This document shows, piece by piece, positions 55,848-64,000 of a DNA stretch of 64,000 nt. Source of the stretch: Pachyseris speciosa. Taxonomy: Eukaryota > Cnidaria > Anthozoa > Scleractinia > Pachyseridae. The notes under the pieces are model-generated. The model was not told the origin of the DNA and did not search any database. It was given only the letters and a program-made list of their open reading frames with translations. The stretch spans positions 2,067,501 to 2,131,500 of the forward strand of contig JAEMWC010000008.1 of the NCBI GenBank assembly GCA_016490735.1, read 5' to 3'. The translations under genes and the position numbers were made by a program. The first letter of the stretch is position 1, and the number at the start of each line of letters is the position of its first letter.

Positions 55848-58800
55848 AACTTAGCAGATCAACATCAGACTTTATGATGTCAACCTTTCTCCCCTTGTAA
55901 ATCAACTTCCAACTTTGCAACAAAAAGTCCGACAACATTAATCAACTTTCAACTTCATCTATCCCATTACTCTAAGCGAAAATTACAAAGTTCACAAGTT
56001 TCAAGTTCGAAGTTGTCAACTGAAGGGTTCAAAAGTTGTGTCCTAAATCCACCAATAATTATGACATCATCTTATAACCTCGTCCTGGTGCGATCAATAT
56101 CACGGATCTGGCGGATGCGTTGCAAGTGGTGGACGATTTGGTTGCAAGACTGGATCCGGATGCATCGGATACTGGGGCCATAGTTTCGAAGCTTTATTTC
56201 TTATATAGAGTGCTGGTCTTGACGTTGGCCAGGATATCGCTGATATGATCAAAACTTATTCGCTGCCGTTGCGCTTGATGGCTATCGTCCACCGTGTATG
56301 TCTACAAGACGGCGTGGAAGACCTCCATTCGAATGTCAAGGTACTTGAGGAAATAAGTTCAATTCTTGGAGTGGGGAAGTGAACTGTAGAAAGAAGGATG
56401 CGCTCATTTGATTTAAGCTTTACTGAGATTAAACTTATTTCCTCTACCTTGAACGGCCTACTACGATCATCGTTCATATCTCAAGTCATTCAACCGCAGT
56501 TCTATACATGATTTTCCTATATTTTGTGGTTTATTGGTTCACTGGTTTGTGTTCCTGTCCTTTCCATGACGCTGAGGTTTATGTACCTAAGTGGTACGAG
56601 TTATCGTGCTGACTTACTCCTCTTAAATTACACATATGTTCGTACAATCTATACATTAGAGACACAGAGGATTTTTTTACTACTGATAGGAAATATTTTT
56701 TCGTTGGGTTGAACGAGTGCTACGCTTTGTGAAGACCCGAACTGCGTGTTTGAATAAAGCGAAGTTTAAAGCAATTGATTTGACTGATTAACCCGGCATT
56801 GAAAGACCGTCAAGTGTAATGCCAGTGTCATAGTTTACCTTTCAAATAATCTGAAGTTAGAAAAATGTATCTCCTTAATATCCCCTCTTTTCAGGCTTGC
56901 ACCAAAGCCTTACCATTCATAGCCGAAGAGACTGAAAGAGCTAAGTTATGCATGTCGACCTTTTACTCACTTCCCTCCGTTTTGTACGGTTATTACTTTC
57001 CTGTAAGCGGATTATTTGTATTTGCGTAATTAAATGCAAACATGTTTTATTGCAAAGCTAACGTATTAAAATGGAATAACAAGTTTGTCAAAAATGTGTA
57101 ACTTGTTTTCGAAGTATTCGTTACGCTTCTTGCCTCATCTACCGCTCCGGATCTTCCGGTATTTTTTCCTGTTATTGTGAGTCTATTGTGCACAGGTGTA
57201 AAGCTGACATTAGAAACAATTGTCGACAGCTTTGCCATAAACTCCACAAAGTCTTGGGTTCTTGTATATGTCAAGACCACAGATATCCTGGGAAATCGAT
57301 TCCGGCTGTTAATTTTGTCAGTGTGTGTCTTATTGTTTGTTCTTCAGACTAAGGAAACGGTGCTTATTATTGGTAAGTTATCATTTACGAATAATGTAAA
57401 TAATATGATTTATTTACCTTCGTTGCGACATGCAAAGACCTATTGTCTTTTTTCTTCGAGTCTTGGCGAAACCAGTAGCAAACAAAACGTTCTCCACGCC
57501 GTTTGCTGAGACTTTAGTAACTTGCTTCTCTTTACTTTTTATTCATTAACATGCAATGTTATTTGCTAGAGATTTTAATAGCAGCCTGTTGAGGAAAGAT
57601 CTTCTCAATGCAAGATTCACTGAGTGTCAAAATTGCTGTTCACGTTGCCTTCTTGACAAGAAATGAAAACACAGACAATCGTTGTCTTGCCTCTTTGTCA
57701 ATTATAATGTCCCTCTGTAGACGACGCCAGTGATGCTTACATTAAATTCGCTATGTTTTTAGGCAAGTGCACCAAATGCCAACTGTTTTATGCTAATATG
57801 TGATAGCACTAAAATTACGGTGTCTTTAAAGTGCTGAGCTGCACGCTTGCAAGAATGGATTAGTTTTGCCGAGCAAAGTAGTATTATATATGCACCAAGT
57901 ATTCAATCGGTCCAAACACACTTTGCCTTGGAGCATTATAAACTTGGTTATCTCACTTGCAAACACACTCAATAAAAACATGGATAAAGACCTCTTAGGT
58001 TCAACGCTTAACTGCGAGTCCCCCAGATGCCAATTTTAAATATGCAATCGAAAAAGCAAAGAGCGTTGGGTCCCAAACAATTTTACTTTAATTCTGAGAT
58101 TCAGAAGTGTGGTAGCTATTTTCCCCAAGGCGTAAGACAATAACTTCCCTTCCACTGTTTAACAGACGATGATTATTATCGCTATCTACATGTATCAATA
58201 GATGAAATAGATGGTTTCTCCGGTAGAGAATGTGACAGATTAAAAAGGCAGCCAATAGTTTACTCTCTTGAAATATTTTTCTTTCGACCTTTTTGTTTTG
58301 TCTTGTTTTGGCGAGGGGGGGGGGGGTGAGGGAGCGCAGCAAATATGTCCCTCAGAGCTGGCGCAATACGACTCGTTGGCACTCTCTGAGAGCCAACGCC
58401 AGCTCGGAAATATAAGGACTGGAATTTCGTCCCCTTAAACGTTCTTAAATTTTCAGCTAAATAATGCGAACATCCTCTCTTAGCTGACTCAAATATGTGT
58501 TTAACAAGTTATCAAACGATCCGCGAACACAGGAAACGATACCTAAATTTTTTCCGTTCAGGTGCCAATGAGAATTGTTTGCGTACCTTAGATGGTTCAT
58601 TGACGTAAATGGCGCGAACGTTTAATGTCTCTTGTCGTCATTGGTTACTAAAACTCCTTTACTCTGAGGTCCTCTGACAATGAAAGGAGGCTTAGCTATC
58701 ACCAAACAGATTGCTTTACCACTTATCAAAATCATGTTTAAGGATGATTAATGCTGGGATGCCCTATTTCTTCTTGATAGTTTATTGCATGCTTCAGTGA

Positions 58801-59100
58801 TCTGTTTTCCTATCCTTTAAATCACACTGCAAACTGTTCAAGGTACAGACTTCACAAGTCATTTTTATGGCTCCACTCGTACAAAAAATTTATAACCTTC
58901 TGTTTGCTCTCGTAGATTGCAAATCTTTTGATGAAAGGAATAATATTTTCCGTTTCCATTGAATTATTTTTGCCTTAAACTAATGTAATTTGGTGGTAGT
59001 AAGACCCAGGCAGGGTGCAGTTAAATTAGTTTGACGTGTGTAATGACTGAAGACAATCGTACAAAGCTCTTTCAACCGTTTAATCGCTCCAGAAATCGAG
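55848..59100. repeat. Second segmental duplication, left copy
   Basis: Direct similarity to 60906-64000, starting ATCCAACTTAGCAGATCAAC and still matching at TTTAATCGCTCCA (59081-59093 with 63988-64000). It has an extra block at about 57000-57340 and a transposase-like fragment not kept in the right copy. Confidence 0.8.
56090..56510 (+). pseudogene. Decayed helix-turn-helix transposase/integrase-like ORF
   Basis: Broken frames: DLADALQVVDDLVARLDPDA, then DGYRPPCMSTRRRGRPPFE, then SILGVGK and TVERRMRSFDLSFTEI. This resembles the N-terminus of a metazoan ORF family with a GRP-x-F linker, an HTH that ends TIERRMxxxxL, and an integrase-core (rve) catalytic part. The catalytic part is absent. Recognition is by pattern only. 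Confidence 0.5.
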
Positions 59101-59400
59101 AAAATCTTACAACAACCGTTTTCGTTCCGATCACAAAAAACTAACTACCACGAGGAGATCTCACGTATAACGTGACAGCTATTCCGTTTTCTACAATGAC
59201 AACAGATGAACTTCAACCAGAGAAGTGATTTGTATTTATTCTATTTCCGTTTGGGCAGAATTGTTTGAAGAGTTAGCATCGACAATTTCCGTCGTTTGCG
59301 TCGTTGACCTCTTGCAAGTTGCCATTGTATTTTAGTTCCCTCAAACGCCCTCAGGAAAATTCAAAGTTGTGTGTATCTCACTCAAACTAAAGCGTCTGAC
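56520..59400. other. No recognised gene
   Basis: AT-rich, mostly duplicated at 61640-64000. Contains a G-run (58314-58326) and an inverted AGCTGGCG/CGCCAGCT (about 58356-58405). The ORFs at 57047-57509 lie in a block missing from the right copy and match nothing known. Confidence 0.5.
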
Positions 59401-59401
59401 T

Positions 59402-60077
59402 GTGAAACATTTCATTTTATTTTGTTTCGGACTATTTGTGGCTTATTGGTTCACTGGTTTGTGTTCCTGTCCTTTCCATGACGCTGCAGGTTATGCACTT
59501 TAGTGTTAAGAGGTAATCATTGTATTATTCTAAGGAATATATATTTTTGGACTTTGGCCTTCTCGAGTGTCGAGAGGTCCTTTAACATGATATATGGAAA
59601 CAAACTCTTCAAGGAGCACTGTCACCAAGATTTTTGCTGTTTTTGACTTAATTCTGCCAAAATTACTGCCTTTTACCTGTTATCGTGCAAAAAATGCTCC
59701 TACAAAATCAGCAAGATGAATTCCAATGAAATTCTAGCAGTGAAACATTTCATTTTATTTTGTTTCGGACTATTTGTGGCTAATTGGTTCACTGGTTTGT
59801 GTTCCTGTCCTTTCCATGACGCTGCAGGTTATGCACTTTAGTGTTAAGAGGTAATCATTGTATTATTCTAAGGAATATATATTTTTGGACTTTGGCCTTC
59901 TCGAGTGTCGAGAGGTCCTTTAACATGATATATGGAAACAAACTCTTCAAGGAGCACTGTCACCAAGATTTTTGCTGTTTTTGACTTAATTCTGCCAAAA
60001 TTACTGCCTTTTACCTGTTATCGTGCAAAAAATGCTCCTACAAAATCAGCAAGATGAATTCCAACGAAATTCTAGCA
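59402..60077. repeat. 338-bp tandem duplication
   Basis: Units 59402-59739 and 59740-60077, each from GTGAAACATTTCATTTTATT to ATTCTAGCA. I see two differences (GGCTTATT/GGCTAATT; CAATGAA/CAACGAA), so over 99 percent identical. Confidence 0.9.
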
Positions 60078-60281
60078 GGGAGGGCTAACCATAATAATTG
60101 TTTTTGGTGATTTTTCAATGCATAGCTTAAAATTTTGAAAAAAAAACTGGCAATTTTTTTTTCCAAATTTCAATCCATTTCCCTCCGTGTCATCGTTGAT
60201 GGAATACAGAAGTTTATAGTGTCAATGCTGTACTAAAGTCTTTGGCAGCAAAACTAGACCATTATTTTAAGGTTAGTTTCC

Positions 60282-60371
60282 ACTGATGCATTGGCAGTTT
60301 TAAAGTGATGGTACGATAGCGTGACAACGCCCCTTTAAGAGCGCGGAGGAGTGTCTGTCAAATTAAATTGC

Positions 60372-60421
<50 letters not shown>

Positions 60422-60680
60422 AACATTTTATTTAACACTTCATCTAATATTTACAAAACAATAAATAAATGCAAAATTATTAAGTTACAAACTATGGGAA
60501 AACTGAATGAACCATTTTTTATTTTAAAAAAGCTTCAAAAAAAATGTGAAAGCGAAATTATTTCCATTTCTAAATGAATGGGTGAGCGTTACTGATGCAT
60601 TGGCAGTTTTAAAGTGATGGTATAATAGCGTGACAATGCCCCTTTAAGAGCGCGGAGGAGTGTCTGTTAAATTAAATTGC

Positions 60681-60714
<34 letters not shown>

Positions 60715-60906
60715 TATTATCATTATTATTATTATTATATAAACATTTATTTAACAATTCATCCAATATTTACAAAATAATAAATAATTGCAAAATTATT
60801 AAGTTACCAACTATGAGAAAACTGAATGAATCCTTTTTATTTTAAAAAAAGCTTCCAAAAAAATGTGAAAGCAAAATTATTTCCATTTCTAAATGAATGG
60901 GTGAGC
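60282..60906. repeat. About 309-bp tandem duplication with ATT microsatellites
   Basis: ACTGATGCATTGGCAGTTTT opens each unit (60282, 60591) and ATTTCTAAATGAATGGGTGA closes each. (ATT)n runs lie at about 60371-60418 and 60681-60739. Leu/Tyr-rich ORFs here are repeat artefacts. Confidence 0.85.
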
Positions 60907-61152
60907 ATCCAACTTAGCAGATCAACATCAGACTTTATGATGTCAACCTTTCTCCCTTTGTAAATCAACTTCCAACTTTGCAACAAAAAGTCTGACAACA
61001 TGAATCAACTTTCAACTTCATCTATCCCATTACTCTAAGCGAAAATTACAAAGTTCACGAGTTCGAAGTTGTCAACTGAAGAGTTCAATAGTTGCGTCGT
61101 AAATCCACCAATAATTATGACATCTTATAGCCTCGTTCTGGTGCGGTCAAGA

Positions 61153-61242
61153 TGGCGGATCTGGCGGATGCGTTACAAGTGGTGGACGATTTGGTTGCAA
61201 GACTGGATCCGGATGCATCGGATACTGGGGCCATACGTGGAA
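61153..61242 (+). pseudogene. N-terminal piece of the same HTH ORF, right copy
   Basis: Starts AAGATGGCGGATCTGG, reads MADLADALQVVDDLVARLDP DASDTGAI, then runs into the repeat insertion. In the left copy the ATG is ATC, so only this copy keeps the start. Confidence 0.5.
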
Positions 61243-61618
61243 GACCCCCTAGGAGGGTACTCCCTTATATAGGCTATATAGGTATGTGCGCCCCAAAGGG
61301 TATGGTTTTTTAGCCGTTTTGGTCTGAAATAGGGTATCTATTTTGACAATTTAGGTCTGAAATAAGGTATAACTTCTGCACTCTAGACTTGAGTTGGGTA
61401 ATTTTTTTTCTTTTTAAGAAGTTACTTTTTCATCATTAGGCTATACGACCATCAACAGACGCCATTCTCAATTGTTTACGTCAACTGTGTCTGTAAAATA
61501 GATCTGAAATAGGTTATTGAATTTTTGATCAGGTCTGAAATCGAAGATTTGGGTCAGAAATAGGGTAAGGGTTTCAGGATGCGGGCCGCACACTCCCACT
61601 AAATTTTTCTGGGAGTAC
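61243..61618. mobile_element. Interspersed repeat insertion
   Basis: Starts GAAGACCCCCTAGGAGGGTA CTCCC and ends TTTCTGGGAGTACT, so GGAGTAC-type ends are loosely inverted. The interior repeats GGTCTGAAAT-AGGGTA several times. No ORF. It replaces about 240 bp of the left copy. Confidence 0.55.
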
Positions 61619-64000
61619 TTATTTCCTCTACCTTGAACGGCCTACTGCAATCACTGTTCATATCTAAAGCCATTCAACCGCAGTTCTATACATGATTTTC
61701 CTATATTTTGGGGTTTATTGGTTCACTGGTTTGTGTTCCTGTCCTTTCCATGACGCTGCGGTTTATGTACCTAAGTGGTACGAGTTATCGCGTTGACTTG
61801 CTCCTCTTAAATTACACATATGTTTCGTACGTAACCAATCTATACATGAGAGACACAGGAGGACTTTACTATTGATAGGATAAATTTTTTCGTTGGTTTG
61901 CACGAGTGCTACGCTTTGTGAAGACTCGAACTGAGTGTTTGAATAAAGCGAAGTTTAAAGTAATTGATTTGACTGATTAACCCGGCATTGAAAGACCGTC
62001 AAGTGTAATGCCAGTGTCATAGTTTACCTTTCAAATAATCTGAAGTTAGAAAAATGTATCTCCTTAATATCCCCTCTTTTCAGGCTTGCACCAAAGCCTT
62101 ACCATTCATAGCCGAAGAGACTGAAGGAGTTGAGTTATGCATGTCGACCTTTTTCTCACTTTCTTCTTGAATTTGTCAGTCTGTCATATTTTTGTTCTTT
62201 CGCAAGGCTAGACTAAGGAAAAGTTACTTTGTTCTAGTTGCTTTTAATATTAAGTTGTTCCAGTTGCTTTTAATATTGGTAAGTTATCATTTACGAATAA
62301 TCTAAATAATCTGATTTATTTACCTTCGTTGCAACATGCCAAGACCTATTGTCTTTTTTCTTCGAGTCTTGGCGAAGCCAGCAGCAAACAAAACGTTCTC
62401 CACGCCGTTTGTTGAGAGTTTAGTAACTTGCTTCTCTTTACTTTTTATTCAATAACAAGCACTGCTATTTGCTAGAGATTTAAATAGTAGCCTGATAAGA
62501 TGAGATTTCCCAATACAAGAGTCCGTGAGTGTCAAAATTCCTGTACACATATCTTAATGATAGGAAATCAAAACAAAAACAATCGTTGTTCTTGCCTTAT
62601 CGTCAATCTCTGTAGACGACGCCAGTGATGAATACATTAACTTTGCTATGTTTTTAGGCATGTGCACCAAATGCCAACTGTTTTTAAGCTAAGTGATATC
62701 ACCGGAATTGTCGTTTCTTTAAAATGCTGAGCTACACGCTTGCAAGAATGCATTAATTTTGAGCAAAGTAGTATTAATTACTCACCAAACATTCAATCGG
62801 TCCAAACACACTATGCTTTGGAGCTTTCAATAAAAACATGGATAAAGACCTCTTAGGTTCAATGCCTAAGCCAGCGAGTCCCCCAGATGCCAATTTGAAG
62901 TATACAATCGAAAGAGCAAAGAGTGTTGGGTCCCAAACAATTTTAATTTAATTCTGAGATTTAGATGTGTTGAAGCCGGCTATTTTCCCGAAGGTGTAAA
63001 GAGTATTAAGAATTAGAAATCAAACTTATATAAAATAATAACATGTAAATGAACCAGACTTCCTTTCCACCGCTTAACAGACGATTGTTATTACCGCCAT
63101 TTACATGGACCAGAAGATAAAATAGATGCTTTCTCCAGTAGAGACTGTGACAGATTAAAGAGGCAGCCAATAGTTTACTCTCTTGAAATATCTTTCCATC
63201 AATTTTCTTTTTTGAGGGGGGGGGGGAGGGGGCGTTTAGAGCTGGCGAAATAGGCTAAATGGCAATTTCCTGAGAGCCAGCGCAAGCAAGAAATATGAGG
63301 AATGAGATTTCGTCCCCTCAAACGTTTTGGCTCTTACATTTTCAGCTAAATAATGTGCACAGTCTCTCTAAACTTACTCAAATATGTGTTTAACAATCCA
63401 TCAAACAATCCTAGTACACAGGAAACGGTATTTAAACTAGTTTTGTTCAAATTTTTCCGTTCAGGTGCCAATGAGAATTGTTTGGGTACCTTAAATGGCT
63501 CGTTGACTTAAATAGCGTGAACGTTTGTCTCTTCTCGTCGTTGGTTACTAAAGCCCCTTTACTCTGACAATGAAGGGAGACTTAGCTATAACCATAGAGA
63601 TTGCTTTACCCCTTCTAAATCGAAATCATGTTTAAGGATGATTATTGCCGTAGTGCCCCATATCTTCTTGATAGTTTATTGCATGCTTCCTTGGTCTGTT
63701 TGCCTATCCTTCAAATCACACTACAAACTGTTCATGTTACAGACTTCACAAAGTCATATTTATGGCTCCTTATTACCACTCTTAAAAAGTGTAGAACCTT
63801 TTGTTTGCTCTCGTAGATTGCAAATCTTTTGATGAAAGGAATAACACTTTACGTTTCGGTTGGATTATATTTTTGCCTTAAACTAATGTAATTTGGTGGT
63901 AGTAAGACCTCGGCAGAGTGCAGTTAAGTTAGTTTGATGTGTGTAATGACTGAAGATAATCGTACACAAACAAAGTTCTTTCAACCGTTTAATCGCTCCA

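Larger units (their letters stand above)
60906..64000. repeat. Second segmental duplication, right copy (cut by window)
   Basis: Partner of 55848-59100. It has an inserted repeat at about 61243-61618 in place of left-copy sequence 56200-56440. It runs off the right edge. Confidence 0.8.

Noticed and set aside
57047..57509. ORFs on both strands as a gene
   Set aside because: No recognised motif, absent from the right copy of the duplication, and no splice context.
60368..60845. Tyr-rich and Leu-rich ORFs
   Set aside because: Translation of ATT microsatellites in tandem units.

Overview
The window looks like animal nuclear DNA: AT-rich, with short exons split by GT..AG introns, tRNA-derived SINEs, LINEs, Penelope-like (GIY-YIG) remnants, Ty3/Gypsy remnants, MITEs and long microsatellites. 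The style of the repeats and of the channel gene suggests a cnidarian, most likely an anthozoan such as a stony coral. That placement is inference; no marker gene is present to prove it. No bacterial feature was seen.  The only convincing host gene is a TRPC-type (transient receptor potential, canonical-like) cation channel on the minus strand, and it is present twice. Copy B runs from an ATG at 33280 down to about 20600. I rebuilt 11 phase-consistent coding exons plus a doubtful twelfth, giving about 640 residues with six membrane segments, a pore loop, the TRP box EWKFSR and a charged, probably coiled tail. Copy A (9478 down to 864, running off the left edge) has the same exons 1 to 8 but carries a 2-bp insertion in exon 2 that brings an early stop.  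The two genes sit in a large direct segmental duplication. Unit A ends near 16390. Unit B probably occupies about 16.4 to 54.6 kb; 23270-54590 is alignable to 1-16390, and the 3' exons of copy B at 20.6-23.05 kb have their partner left of the window. Introns and flanks are nearly as similar as exons, so the duplication is young. Each later insertion has its empty site in the other copy: a LINE (3583-5582) and a 792-bp TIR element (10491-11282) in unit A; a SINE/LINE-remnant cluster (about 28.44-31.23 kb), a Gypsy element (34.8-38.5 kb), an internally deleted L1-like LINE (38.86-42.64 kb), a hairpin/Penelope block (42.7-44.05 kb), a MITE (44946-45362), a SINE dimer (47842-48326) and a 4.86-kb TIR element with a 9-bp target duplication (49256-54118) in unit B.  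Beyond 54.6 kb there are short coding-like ORFs and a MITE, then a second direct duplication (about 55.85-59.1 kb against 60.9-64.0 kb, running off the right edge) holding a decayed helix-turn-helix transposase-like ORF. Between its halves lie two very recent small tandem duplications (338 bp and about 309 bp). The window is therefore one channel locus plus a well-preserved record of transposition, best read by comparing the two copies.
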